Below are positions 1 to 12,439 of a DNA stretch of 64,000 bases, piece by piece. A model generated the notes under the pieces. It was not told where the DNA came from. It was given only the letters and a program-made list of their open reading frames with translations, and made no database searches. Source of the DNA: Apostichopus parvimensis (lineage: Eukaryota > Echinodermata > Holothuroidea > Aspidochirotida > Stichopodidae); the NCBI GenBank assembly GCA_000934455.1, contig KN886689.1, forward strand, positions 75,302-139,301. The letters are read 5' to 3'. A program made the translations under genes and the position numbers. Numbering within the stretch: position 1 is the first letter of the stretch; each line of letters opens with the position of its first letter.

Positions 1-129
1 CATCTGCAATGTTTGCAGTTTGCATTATTTACACTCTAGCATATTTGTCACTTATAAATCATTGGGTACGATCGCAAGAGCAGCAAAACTATGTGAGTAG
101 TCTTTCACTACTGTACTGCTACATGTTTA

Positions 130-510
130 TACGGAAGCGCAGAAGGGACAATGCATTGACGAGTTACCGACTTGACAACACAACAATTATCTGCAAATAC
201 GAGTTGACGAGATGGTAACGTGACAAAATTCAGAAAATTGACGTTTTGACGAGATAACGGATCTCGTCAATGCATCAATTTTCTGCAAATTGACGAGTTG
301 CACACTTACTACCATCTCGACAATATGACAAAATTCAGAAAATTGACGTTTTGACGAGATAACGGGATTTGACGAGATCTGCATCTCGTCAAAACGTCAA
401 TTTTCTGAATGTTGTCACGTTACCATCTCGTCAACTCGTCAATTCGCAGATAATTGTCGTTTTGTCAAGTCGGTAACTCGTCAACGCAATGTCCCTTCTA
501 CGCTTCCGTA
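130..510. mobile_element. Foldback MITE with long inverted arms
   Basis: A non-coding element of 381 bp bounded by inverted ends starting TACGGAAGCG. The arms are far longer than simple terminal repeats: about 125 bp on the left (130-255) is nearly the reverse complement of 385-510, so one strand could fold into a long hairpin. The flanks carry the same hexamer TGTTTA (124-129 and 511-516), consistent with a target-site duplication; because the ends are palindromic TA, a TA duplication cannot be excluded. The interior repeats the motif TGACGAG many times in both orientations and holds two direct copies of a roughly 40-bp segment (near 221 and 326). No transposase is visible, so it is non-autonomous. 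The superfamily is not recognised. Confidence 0.8.
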
Positions 511-516
511 TGTTTA

Positions 517-1380
517 GGTATTACCATGCATTCAAAAAGAAATGTGTGCTACCCACACAGGCTAGTTGATGCTACAATCAAAATATATTCTACTGTATCT
601 TTCAACCCAGATTTTGATGCATGGATGTTGGAAAAGGTTTGCATCGCCCCTCGGTGTTCGAATATGTACAACATAATTTGAGTTCCTCCCTGAAAGTAAT
701 ATGCTGTCTCAGTGCAACATTTCTGTTTCTTTCCGTGGCGGTGTCGCTAATATTTCTGGAGGTAGGTCTACGAAGGCTTGTCGACCAAACGTTAAACTAA
801 GTTAAGTCAAGCTCACTACAGTAGTTTCGCCTAACCTAGTATCATCTCTTTGATGAATCAGGAAATTATGTAGTCTAGGTCGGTTGTACTATGAGTTATG
901 ACTGTATTTAACTGTGAGCTGTTTGAATTTTGTGTATGATAAGTCAATTAAAGTGCAAAGTTTCTGTGAAGAAAGTCACTCATTGCCATCTGAAGCTTTT
1001 TTGCTAGCCTAACTTTAAATGCCCATGCCAAATAGGAAGTAAGCCTTCTTGCAACAACATCACTACAGATCGAGCTCTGTCTGTGATAATTTGCATTTGA
1101 TCTTGCTATTGCATTGCATAGACAAGTTAGTTCATTTGTTTGGAACAGTTTGGTTCCACTCAGTCATAGGCTTCTTGTGACACAGGTAGAGTCAAACATT
1201 AAGAACCAAGAACGACAAGAGTAAGTGTTGGGGGTGGGAGAAGGGCAGAGGGATGTTTGGGCATGAACACATTCAAAAGTTGCCAATCAAAGTAGTCTAT
1301 TCCCTTTAAAGCACTTAGTTTCATTTAGTAGATAAAAAGGATCAGGAGGGACATTCAAGTCCCCATCATAGGAGAGAAAA
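517..1380. other. Non-coding stretch, nothing identified
   Basis: AT-rich sequence without a convincing exon, RNA gene or repeat boundary. Short open frames here have no recognisable similarity. Confidence 0.5.
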
Positions 1381-1384
1381 AAAA

Positions 1385-1868
1385 ACTGAAGACACAAACA
1401 CTCAGACCGATTACAATGCTTAAAGTGCTTGTCCCAAAGCATTCTTAAACCCATTCACACTACTTGCAAGTACAACTTTCTCTGCAGGCAAACTGTTCCA
1501 CTCATTCAAACCCTATTAGAAAAAAGTTATGCCGAATAGTAATCCTACTTTGTGACTTTTGGAGTTAAAGACAATGATCTCTGGTACAACTATACTGTTA
1601 GCAAACATGAAAAAGTCGGTAAAGGATAAATTGTCAGAACCATACACAATCTTGAAAATCTAAATCAAGTCACCACATAACCTCCTAAGCTCCAGTGTGG
1701 TGAGATGCAACAGTTGTCACCACCTTTAATAAGCAACACCCTTTAAGGAACTAATCATCTTAGTAGCCCTCCTCTGGACCTTTTCGAGTACTTCCTTATC
1801 CTTAGCAAAATATGGGTTCCAAGCCTGCACAGCATACTCCAGATGAGGCCTAACAAACTGCTTATAAA
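1385..1868 (-). mobile_element. LINE ORF2 C-terminal remnant (CR1/L2/Jockey-like)
   Basis: On the minus strand the sequence opens with a reading that gives RPHLEYAVQAWNPYF followed by EKVQRRATK, the well-known segment at the end of the reverse-transcriptase domain of CR1, L2 and Jockey-type non-LTR retrotransposons. Further downstream in the same direction it gives a WNSLP-like segment (EWNSLPAEKVVLASSVNGF), also typical of these ORF2 tails. The frame is interrupted and the 5' part of the element is absent, so this is a dead 5'-truncated copy. Exact clade assignment would need an alignment. It is followed on the + strand side by an AT-rich simple repeat. Confidence 0.8.
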
Positions 1869-1972
1869 CTATTTATTATTTATTCATTATTTATTATTTA
1901 TTCATTGTTTAGTATTTATTTCATTATTTATTATTTCATTATTTATTCATTATTTATTTATGATTTATTCAT
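1869..1972. repeat. TTAT/TTCATTA simple repeat
   Basis: A run of imperfect ATTTATT and TTCATTATTT units directly beside the LINE remnant. Confidence 0.8.
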
Positions 1973-1988
1973 CCGTCATTTTTGTTAG

Positions 1989-2075
1989 GGCATGTTGATG
2001 ACAACTCTAGCTGCAAATGGAATCTTTTACATCTTCTTCATCAGTGGTGCGTTAAGTTTCACAGTATCGCAAGGT
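1989..2075 (+). CDS. Candidate exon of an unknown membrane protein (weak)
   Basis: A stretch preceded by a pyrimidine-rich tract and TTAG and followed by a good donor (CAAG then GTAAGA). One frame gives MLMTTLAANGIFYIFFISG followed by ALSFTVSQ, a hydrophobic segment of transmembrane character. The frame is phase 1 at the donor. If it splices to the candidate exon starting at 3268, translation continues for about 20 residues to a stop. I do not recognise the protein. It could be the 3' end of a gene that starts before the window, or a chance open frame. Confidence 0.3.
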
Positions 2076-2079
2076 AAGA

Positions 2080-4646
2080 ATTTAGTCACACTCATCCAAA
2101 GCTCTCTTCCCCATCATATAAGAATGGGTTTTAACAACAGCCAATTCCTTATACCATTTGTAAGGCCTTCCATACAGTACATTGGAATGAAAACAATTGT
2201 AAATGACTTAAAATATGTAAAACAAGTTTTGCTAGTTTAATAATTCCCAAGTTACATGCTGGTAGCTGTAATGTGCAATATATTATAGTTGATTTTTTTC
2301 TATGGGGATGGCAGGGGGAGGCATGTAGTTTGTGATGTATGCCCAGAATCAACAGACAAAAACATACATGTTTTTTTTTATGATGTTATATGATTTGAAA
2401 TAACCAAATGCCTGTAAGTTGGTCTCCACTTCAAACCCACTCCAATCGCTACCTCACAAATATCATCAATATTGGAAGTTATATGCTGATGATGAAATTT
2501 CAGGATTTGTTTTTCTGTTATCATTATGTTCTATTTACTTGTCAGAGAAGATTTTGGTGATCAGGTCCATGGGCTTGCAGATACAAACTTCTTATCTACT
2601 TGGTCGAGAAAAGACTAATTTCATCCCTCAACAGAAAATAGTGGACATTGTTATAAATGAGGCTATTAGTATGGTATGTATGAGAAGTTGTTGGTACAGT
2701 GGTACTGCTATAGAGTTCATTTGAACATAGTCAGGAATCAGGATGGGAGGGGACAGAGATGTAACATCTAAAGGCTTTAAAAGCTAGATTACTACTCTTT
2801 TGTGATGATCAAACCTTTCTGTTAGATTGCTTTAAAGCTTGGATGGTGCATTTTTTTAAAGTGAGCAGAGCATTTTCTGCTGAGTCTCCTATTTTCAATC
2901 CCACAACAATACCCTCTGTTTCCATCCTTTCTTCCCATATAAAATGGTTTGTGTACATCATTCTCTGTGTAAACTTAGGGTCACCATATTTTATTTGACG
3001 AAATGTGGACAATGTTATCACTACCTGAAGAGGATCGTAAGCTGATGGGTGCTCCTCAACCCTCCTCCATCCCCCCCCCCCACTTAGTGGGGAAAATGCT
3101 GCATAATTTCTTTAAATATTAAGTCCACCTGAATGCCTTACATTCCACTTTTACATTCCACTGAAATTTTCTCCCTAATCCCAAAACATCAACTCGTCAA
3201 GCTGATTGTTACTGACCGGTAATAACGGAAAATGCTCCTCAATAGTCATTTTGTCTTTTCCTTACAGCACAAAGTGTCCTACTACCTTGCAGTTCTACTG
3301 AAAACAGAAGGAGAAGAATGTCACAACTTTGAAGTAAAACCACTTTTTACGGTACGTATAAGATTGTGGAGAACAATGATATTAACTGTAGAGTAAGTAG
3401 CTAAGTTATAATGACGTATTTGGAGGGGTAAGAGCTTCTTGCTCAAATAATCAGAAACGGAGAAAGTCAGAGAGAGTGTTGTCGAGCTGGAATTTACACC
3501 TGTCAAGCAATTTACATTACAGGGAATAATGTATCCAGTATCACAGAATGCTATGAAAATGGTCAAATTGCTATACAGAGTGCAAAGTTGTAGAGCAGTT
3601 TTGTACACAAGCACCATATAGTACAGTATTTTGATAAATTTGATAAGAGACAAAATTCAGCGTCTTCAAATTTCCTAGACAAACTTTGAAATCTAATTTA
3701 TTCCTTGCGACTTTTGTGTCACCTTGTTTCAACTTTCAAGCGTTTTTGCTGGAATAGAATGTGGTCAATTTTGAATGAAAATTGGAGGAATCACAATGTC
3801 ACAAACATCGGGTAAAATTTCCTGCACTATAAACATGAATCACTCTATTCCACATTTGATGAAATTGATGAGATAAATGGCTTTAGAAATATAAAGACAT
3901 GTACAATGTCACTTTCAATTAAACAAATTGCTGAACCAGCGGATACATGATCACGATGTTAGACTGTTGTTGGGAATTGTTTTTTTGTAGAGGTAAATGA
4001 AAAATTTCTGTTTTTGTCATATAACATCCCTCCCTCTCGCCCTCCCTCACCCCTGTCTTCGAAGTGCTTTCTCAGATTAAAATAGTTTAGGTTACCACTT
4101 ACCGGCAATGTTAAATTTAAAGAAGATAACGATATTTCACATTGCCTTGTTAAAACTTTATTTCAGTCTATGGCACCAAGGGGGGATGGAGGTGCATGAT
4201 GGAGGAAGTGAGGTTGTTGGTAGACCACTGAGTGTTGTTAGTTGTCTCTTCCTACATCTATTCAATCTTATTCCTCTGTTCTAGAATACAATGCCACCAT
4301 TGACAGTTTTGAAGGAAGTGAGAAGAGGTTGCCAGGAAGTCCTCTTGGATGATGTCAGCTGACACTGAGAGACGGTGACATCCAGAGGAGCAATAATAAT
4401 GATGGTTCATCGTCAACCGATGAGAGATCGGTCAAAACAGAAGCAGCAAAGGTAGCCCTCATTGTACCAGTCTATGACCATGAGGAGGAAACTTGAGGTC
4501 TTGTCGAGGAAATAATGTTGCTTGAATTTGTTGGTGTCTTCTCTATCTGTTCTAGCCTTTGTTAATAATAAGGTGACAGATAATACCCAGAAACCACCTC
4601 ACTCATCTATGTTTGTGTGTTTGTATGTAACCGAAAGGTTAATTAG
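2080..4646. other. Long non-coding stretch around a candidate exon
   Basis: Apart from the candidate exon at 3268-3351 nothing is identified. A C-run lies near 3068. A further acceptor-like site near 4284 precedes sequence with no long frame, which could be a 3' untranslated exon ending near an AATAAA close to 6000; this is speculative. Confidence 0.35.
3268..3351 (+). CDS. Candidate exon, partner of 1989-2075 (weak)
   Basis: Flanked by a plausible acceptor (CTTTTCCTTACAG) and donor (ACG then GTACGT). All 84 bases are open in a frame reading HKVSYYLAVLLKTEGEECHN, but that frame does not match the phase of the preceding candidate exon; in the matching phase it stops after about 20 residues. 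No family is recognised. The conflict of phase is why confidence is low. Confidence 0.25.
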
Positions 4647-4654
4647 CTTCTGAA

Positions 4655-4952
4655 CAGTGGCGGAGCTAGGGGTATTGGTCAGGGGGGGCAAGAATGGTCT
4701 GTAGGGGCGCTTTCGACACTATCTAAGCGGAGCCCCATCACAGGTTGGCGCGGAGCGTACAGACATTTTTTGAGTAAAGTTACTCCCTAGATCGCCAGAA
4801 ATGACCCTTTCCGGGCCTTGCTAATTTGCAGATAATATGACAAATGTCAATAGGTAGATGAGAGCGCAATAAAAAAAGTCAATAATCGCGAATAAGTAAA
4901 AAGTGGTAAAAAGCTGAAAAGGGCGTCAGCAGTCCATGACGCTCCGCCACTG
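4655..4952. mobile_element. hAT-type miniature element with 8-bp TSD
   Basis: The ends are CAGTGGCGGAGC and its exact reverse complement GCTCCGCCACTG. The element is flanked by a perfect 8-bp direct repeat CTTCTGAA (4647-4654 and 4953-4960). Terminal CA..TG and an 8-bp duplication are the signature of the hAT superfamily. At 298 bp without a transposase frame it is a non-autonomous MITE. The intact duplication suggests a fairly recent insertion. Confidence 0.9.
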
Positions 4953-4960
4953 CTTCTGAA

Positions 4961-7227
4961 CAGCTTTGTCACAACTCACAAGTGGGCTGCTTGAATGTAG
5001 TGTCACTCTCCAGCAGGGTCAGTACATATCTTACCACATTGGCCCTGCCCTTTGAAGTACTGAAAACAACACTGGACAATAACAGTTACATGATCAGGAA
5101 TTTATTAAAACTTTAGTTGGCCTTCACAATTGTTCCTCGAATGTTAATCTTTCCTGAGTGAGGATGGGCTTTGGTAAGGCCACTATAAAGGGTTAAATGA
5201 TTGAGTCCCCTACCACTTGTTCATCAGTTACTTGTTTTGTTTGTGTTTTTTATATATATTTCAAGTGTTTTTTCTAGCAAACTGGGTAATTGAACTGTTG
5301 AGCTCTACAATTCCAGTGATGTTTATGTAACGCGTAGTGTGGGGAGGTGGGTTATTGCTGTACACAATATTAAACTAACAATGCTCGGGTAGGCTATAAA
5401 TTAACTAACATATGAAAGTAATAATGGGCCTAGGCTAGGTTTATGTTACCTTGCATGTATTGATTTGCTCTCTCTCTCCTGTAGATGAACGCTCATATGA
5501 CAATATTACACTAGGACTAATCTGGACTGCTGGTGGTTATTGCGCAATAAAGATATGTACTCTGATTGGGTAGTCATTAGCTTTGTGGTGTGTGTCAGCT
5601 GTGTGTGTTATTCTCTAGTTTATATTTTAATAGGCAGAATGATTTAGGACTTGCATTGGGGAGGTTGTATTTTTGGGAAATTGCATTTCATAATTTAAGT
5701 ATGATTACGTTTACCCGCCAGTCAATTTTTACATCAGGTTGTATCGTTTTGCTATTTTAAGGATTTAATTCAGTTATATCTTGATTAATTTACACATTTT
5801 TATTGGTAATTATTTATGGTTTCGGTGATCTTTCCTTATCCAATGGGCGTTGCTGGTACGACCCTTGCATAATATCACACAACTTTTAATGAGTGAATTT
5901 TAATATAACCGGCGTTGCATATACTCTTCATAACAACGCAATATTTATTTTTCTTAACCTGAAATATATGCCTTCAATGACGTTGTGAGTGACAGTGATA
6001 ATAAAATGAATGAAACACAAATCATTGGCATTGTTATCTTTTTTTTATAGTAAAAAAATTTATTGCTCCTGAATCTGCTGTACAGATAACATAACATAAT
6101 CTCTCTACAATGCTCAATCAGAATTTCAATTGTTAAATATGTTTACAGATTTGTGTTATGTTACTAGTTGTTAAAGTATCATTTTACTGCAATATTGAAT
6201 TCAATACACCTGCAGTACAATACTTTTAAGTGGTTTAAAGTAAGACAAAAGTGAAGAGGCTCACATCTAATAAATGAAGAGGCTCACATCTCAATAATAT
6301 GTAGCTTCTAGTAATTTTCCCTTAACTGGGTAATAGGAGGTTGAGTTCAGCACTTGTATAACAATTCAATAAGAGAGTGAACTGTAAGGTGTTATAAACA
6401 TCAATCGCAATTCACATATAGTGTGCCTTCACCGAAGAAGAGGGGAAAAAAGAAAGCTTCAAACAAATTAAAAAGTAGTTTGCTACCTATATTATCGGGT
6501 CCTGTGATGTAGAAGAATGAATTTCAACAACTACTTGACAATCGCAAATCAAGGAAAATACTGTTTCTGAAATCGGACATACCATACCAAAGTTGCCAAC
6601 GTAGAAAAACGTGCCAATTACTTTCTGGCTGTCACCCCTCCCGCCTCAGCCGGCAGAGAGATAGGCCTACATACTCATCAAATTAAATCAGTCCTCACTT
6701 TTCAGCAATTACCCAGATGTGCATTGGTAAAGTGTCAACAACACTTTAATGGCCTAGTTCCCACATTATAGTAAGTAATGAAAGAGAAAGTGCGGTTTTT
6801 CTTATTTTACACATAGGAAGATTTTGCTCAGAGAATTGTCGAATTCTGGATTTGGAGGCTACCTTATGGGTCATGCAAAAAGTAAAAACTCAGTACTTTT
6901 CTGGAGGTATGTTCCTTCGAAATTGTGACTATACCCATCATATTGGAAGGAAATACTGGTGGCCTTTAATTTGAAATTGGAATATCATACATCTCAAATG
7001 TCGTTTCTGGTAACTCAAATCTCAAGTTTCGCTCTCTAAATATGATATTTCGAATTGGCCAGGCAGCAGGCATCTAAATTCAAATATTGGACTGCAATAT
7101 CCAACTATAGTATCAACTCACAGAGATGGCTTTCCATGATGTAGAAATCAACCTGTACTATGTATTGTACGTAGAATTACAATACGTTCTCTAGTTTTTC
7201 GTTAATTTACATGTCTATGGTGCACCG
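4961..7227. other. Intergenic and upstream region of FAM161A-like gene
   Basis: AT-rich sequence with no supported exon. A short tandem pair of about 24 bp (GAAGAGGCTCACATCT core) lies at 6253-6300. The promoter of the FAM161A-like gene must lie at its right end, but no TATA box or other specific element can be argued from the sequence. Confidence 0.4.
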
Positions 7228-10200
7228 ATGGTAACCGTTGTAAACAACATGGCTTCTGGTCATGCGATGTCTGTTGTTACAAATTCTTGCGTACGTTTAC
7301 CACGAAACCCCCGGACAAAGTTAGCAGCAACTTTTGACGAACGTTCATTTCCAGATGGAGACTTAACCACAAACACAGGTAAATCCTGGGAATGGAGAGA
7401 TACTGATGAAAGCCGAGACTCGCCCGATACGTATGCACAACACGAAACCGGTAAATTCCAGCCTAATGTTATACCCAGTTCATACACTAATCATAGTAGT
7501 AAAGCTCTTCATAACAGGAATGTTGATGGCAGTAACCGCTGGGATGAGCACGAAGCAGACTTACTTGCTAGTTTAGAAGACGATAACGAAAACCTAAGTA
7601 GCCATGAGTTCTTCAATAAGTTGCAAAATGCAAGAATATCCCACAGGGATAATCTTAAGCTACTTGAGGAGGCATACAACGAAAAACTTGGCCTAAGACT
7701 AGCTACAGATGGTGTTTTCAGCAAAAGTAGACAAAGCGTAGACAGCGGCTTTCAATATTCAGGAAGAATGGTATCTGGAGGTAGAATTCAGGCTGGGCCT
7801 GTTTTTGTGGGTGATCATAGTTTGCATCATATCAACGATGAGCTTGAAAAATTGGAGAAAAGCCAACCAGCTTGGTCTGCTTTGCCATCGAAGACATCCC
7901 TACCAAATGACAACGTGAGGGACATGTCTTCCCGCAAACCACCCACAGGAAGATCCAATCATAGGCAAGCATGGCAAAAAAGTTCATCTACCTTTACAAA
8001 TTCCACAAGAAGTTCAGCAGCGTTTAATAACGACTGGAGCGATGTGACTTGGACAAGTGACAGTGACGCAGAGGTAGTTAACTCACAATTTCATAAGGGA
8101 AGCAAAAAAACGAGAAAGCTCAGCGAAAGCTCTACATTATCACTCTCAAAGCAGCCCGATTCTCCAGCAGTCATACTGGATAACATGTGGGACAATTTTT
8201 CTGTGGATGGTTATGCACCAAGATCGCGTACAGAGTCCACAGCATCTTCGAGAAGTCATACAAGAACGGCCAAGAAAACTGAGTGGTCTCCCAAAATTAC
8301 CATTCCAAAGCCTTTTCAAATGACAGTCAGAGATGCTGAAAAAGAGAAGAAGATGACGAGAGCATCGGTTGAAATTGATATGGACATAAAGAGGAAGGCC
8401 ATGGAAGAAGAAGTGGAATGCCAAAAACAGTTCAAGGCTACGCCTGTTCCAGCGACAACCTTCATACCACTGTATGACGATTTGAAGGAGAGACAGACAG
8501 AGAGATCTAGGGAAATACAATTACAGAGTAAACAGAAATTGAAAGAAAGTCAAAAGCCTTTCAGTTTTGTGAAAAGAGAAGAACAGAAAAAGTCTCTCAA
8601 GAGTAAGATACCGACTCCACCACCGAAGCAGTCCCTGACCCCAAAGTTTAAGGCCCGAAAAGTCCCAAAGTCGGTATTTGATCCGAGTGTCGATGAGCGT
8701 ATCTTGGAGGAAGAGGAGTACCGTAAGATAAGGATAAAGATGAGGGCGGAAGAAATGCTGCGATCGTCTGCCCTCCCTCCAAACATGGAAGGAAGTGCTA
8801 GGCAATACACCGATGGCAAACAACGCAGAAAGTTGATGAAGAAAAGGGAAAAGCATGCCTTCTTGACAGACGAACACAAATTCCATCCACACGTCAACGG
8901 GGAAATTCCCGATTACGATCGATTGTATCACAAGTTCCAAGAGGAGGCTCGTCAAAAGAAGCAGGAAAAGGAGCCCACAGTGGTAGAGCCCTTTAATCTT
9001 AGGACATCTCGAATACCGTCCAAGAGGGATAAGATCCTAGACGAGCTGGAGGCAGAAGAGAATGCTCGGAAAGAAGAGTTTCGAGGGCTTAGTATGAAGT
9101 CGCTCAGATCCAGCAGATCTCTGAGGAATTCGATGGAGGACGTGTTACCAATCAAAACAACTTCTTCTAGTGTCTTAAGGTAAATATAAATATTGTTAGT
9201 AAGCTAGCCATTAAGAAAGGAGTGTATGGGAGCTGAAGCAGAGAAGGCTGAATCTTGAAGTAAGCTGGGACAACAAAAGTGGCCAATTCATGGTCAAAAT
9301 GTGTCGTTTTAAGACGTCAAACTGGATCTTGTATATTGTTGTGATTGTGTTGCTGAAAAGCTACGAAAAACTATTAATGAATGTTTTTTATGATTTTATA
9401 ATATTCCACACTTGTGGGTATTATTAACCGAATGATATTTCCCGCATTGTATGTCCATTGTAACAGTGACATGTATATGACATGCTTTATTTAATTCTGT
9501 TCTTAAATTCTGATTATGTAGTAGTACCAGTCTCCAAGTTTCTCTCACATGTTGTTTTTAATCTCTCCAATATTTGTTTTGATCCCAGAAAGAGTTTGAC
9601 AGACAGGACAATGTTCGAGAAGGTTGAAAGGGACAAGCAAGATGAAGAACATGACAAACAAAAGAAATTAAGACAAAGGAAACTTCAGACGGCTATAGTC
9701 AAGAGGGCAAGAGCACACGACAACTCTCAAAGTTTAGAGTCCACATCCAAAGAGAAGCTTAAACAGTTCAGGTACTGTTCTTTAACCAACATCTATCATT
9801 CCAAATTTAAGTGATGCAGAGAAAATGCTGACTGCTTCCTGTACAGAAATACTTTTTTCCATTTTCTTCTTAATATTTTCTTCCAGTTTTGTTTTTGTAT
9901 AAGTTTGTTGATTTCTCCTCCTTCCTTAAAAACTGGTTTCAGGATTCATATCCATTATCACAGCACTTTTCTGCCTGATTTATATATAGCATCTCTTGCA
10001 GAGAGTATTAGATCAGCATTTTATCTTTTCATTTTACTTCCGACCTCTTGTGAGGTAAACCAGGAAATGTACCGACTTTATGGAGCTTTGGTGGTTCTAC
10101 AAAATGAATTTAGTTACTAATTTGACCTATTTGCAAAAATATTTGGGAAGTTGTTTGTTAATGATATCGGTCTTCATTCTACATTCACAGTCAGCATGGT

Positions 10201-11608
10201 TGGTAAATATTGCTCAATAGCATTCAATTTTCTTACGTTCTAAATTTGTACCATTAATTTTTTATTTGAAAATATTTAAAATATCTTTCATTTTTTACTG
10301 GTCAGTATTTTTATTTTATAATTATGTATATTAATATTAATATTTTTTATTTGCTATTAATATTTACTGATTTCAGGGATGCTGAGATATCCAGACAAAA
10401 GGAATATGAAAGGGAGCTACAGGAAATGATGGAAAGAATCGAGTCACGGCCGTTATTATTTGAACGGGAGTCTCAGGTCAGTCAACTAAAATTACGATAA
10501 TCATAATGACAGGCAGAAAACATGCCAAGACTGTACTTTCATAATATACAAATGTGTGTGGTCAGGAATGTTACTTGAACAAACTTAGTTATTTGTCACT
10601 TTGTCAAGTCTAGAGCAGAGTGCAGTCTGAGTAAATATATTAAATCATTAGGGCCATAAAGAAATGTACTGATTGAGATCAAATTGTCAATTTACTAGTA
10701 GCTCAACCAAATGGTGGCAAAGGCAAATATCTTTTGGAATGAAGGGCATCCAATTATATGTAAATAGTACATGACTGAGAGCGACACCAAGGGGGCAATA
10801 GAGCTGAATACAACTCTTTTGTATACAACTCTTTTTTTCTTATTGTTCCTATATTCTTTGTTCCTATATTTTAACAAAATTTCATTTGATGTAGCAGCTC
10901 TTGTAAATGATATTGTAATCCTTAGTTCTTAAAGATAACTCCATCAATCACAGCTTGTGATCACTTTATCTCCAAGTATCTGCTTAGACAATCAAATTAT
11001 TGTTGAAATGTTTTCAAAATTTGATAAGCATTCAATGCCAGCTTCACAGCATTTTCACAGCCTGAGGCATTTTCTTTATGTGATTTAACCTTTTTTCAAT
11101 GCCTGGGAGCCATTTTCTGGGCCAACAGCTTCCAGGACTGCACTTTGGAGACTACACATTTCAGCATGACATTCGAGCATGCTAACATGTGGAGCCAACA
11201 CTGATGGCCTTTAAATGTTTCGGTCTGGAAAAAAGTGTGTTACAAACATAAAATTTATGTGCAAAAATGTTGTCTCGATCTTTTGAGGTGTTTCTTCAGT
11301 TATTTGATTAACCTATACATTTATTTTCCTATGTTCGTTTATAGCACAATGCGCAAAAGCGAGCCGAGAGGCAGTACATAGAGGCCCTGAGAAGTGCGGG
11401 ACTCGACGAGGGCTTCCTAGAAAGGAAGAGCCGTCAGGCCAAGGGTGGCGGAGCAGGTCAAGAAGACCGACCTTTGCGCAATGATAGCGAGAGCGATGAA
11501 GATTTGGATATTCTGCAAAGAACGAGCGAGGTTAACGACACCTATGAGGTAGATCAAATGTCAAATGGCACCATCAGTTCTGAAGAGGATAATTCAAGTG
11601 TTGCATAG
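7228..11608 (+). CDS. FAM161A: FAM161A-like centriole/cilium protein, complete, 4 coding exons
   Basis: Coding exons are 7228-9179, 9589-9771, 10377-10476 and 11345-11608; they sum to 2499 bases and give 832 residues with the phase closing at each GT-AG junction. The FAM161 (UPF0564) region starts near residue 355 with IPKPFQMTVRDAEKEKK, continues with KPFSFVKREEQKK near residue 442, and ends in exon 3 with the family's SRPLLFE segment near residue 738. The N-terminal 350 residues are Ser/Thr-rich and low in similarity; the C-terminus is acidic. In vertebrates FAM161A binds microtubules and sits in the centriole inner scaffold and photoreceptor connecting cilium. About 78% of the protein is in exon 1. 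A second in-frame Met follows at residue 8, so the start could be 7249. FAM161B-like ancestry cannot be excluded because invertebrates often have one copy. Confidence 0.88.
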
Positions 11609-11795
11609 GGGTATCTTTCATGCACATTCCTAAGTTATTATTTTTGTTGACAATGTGATTTGCGATGCATCTATTAACGAAGTCACCTTCCAAATACTTT
11701 CTCCAAACAAGTTTTAATTTTAAAAGTAATTTTGGAAGTTTTTTTTTTAATTCTTGTCAATTCTTATTTCTTGTTACTGAGTGGTCGAAGTAGTA

Positions 11796-11801
11796 AATAA
11801 A
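11796..11801 (+). other. Candidate poly(A) signal of FAM161A-like gene
   Basis: AATAAA lies 188 bases after the stop codon at 11606-11608, a reasonable place for the 3' end of this transcript. No direct evidence of cleavage. Confidence 0.4.
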
Positions 11802-12385
11802 GTGCCTTTTCGTGTGATAGCACTCTTCAAAACCAGATAAGAAATACTGAGTAATTGCTGAAACAAGAGAATTCATATTCTGTTGAATTATTAATATATT
11901 TAGCTTTTTTAAATTTCTTTGGAAAATAATACAAATAACATCCATATCATATTTCTGTCACTCTAAGGTTAGTTGTGATCTACATCCACAACCAACCATA
12001 TGGTAATATTTGGAATTTTTTTTAACATTGTTCAGAAACTATATAATGCTTATTTATGTTTGCGAAATGTTGAAAATTTGACCTCTTCTCCAGTGTCACA
12101 TGTGTTTTGCTCTGTGGAATACTTTACGGCAAAGAATGACAATAGTATTTTATATTACAAAGAATACCGACCATCTTTCATTGCATTTAGTTTTTTGAAT
12201 TTATTGAGCTCATTTTCTAAGAATCATCATTGTTGTATCACATCCTGTGAAGGAATGTTGTATGGTCTCAACATAGTAGTAGTTTAAATCTTAGCTTTAT
12301 ATTAAATGGCAAATCAATTTATAGTAACAAATTATCCTTATTTACTCATTCTCAGGCTACATTATTTTTTTTATAACAATGTGCT
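11802..12385. other. Convergent intergenic DNA
   Basis: AT-rich stretch beyond the candidate poly(A) signal. No exon or repeat border recognised. Confidence 0.4.
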
Positions 12386-12439
12386 TTGAACCAGACAAAC
12401 TGGGAAAATGGGAAAAGTCACAGGATAAGTAGCATGGAC

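Noticed and set aside
5500-5580. Possible tRNA-like or RNA gene segment
   Set aside because: No A and B boxes or cloverleaf could be made.
8146-8955. Open frames on the minus strand opposite the FAM161A-like exon
   Set aside because: They are shadows of the coding exon, whose own frame carries the family motifs.
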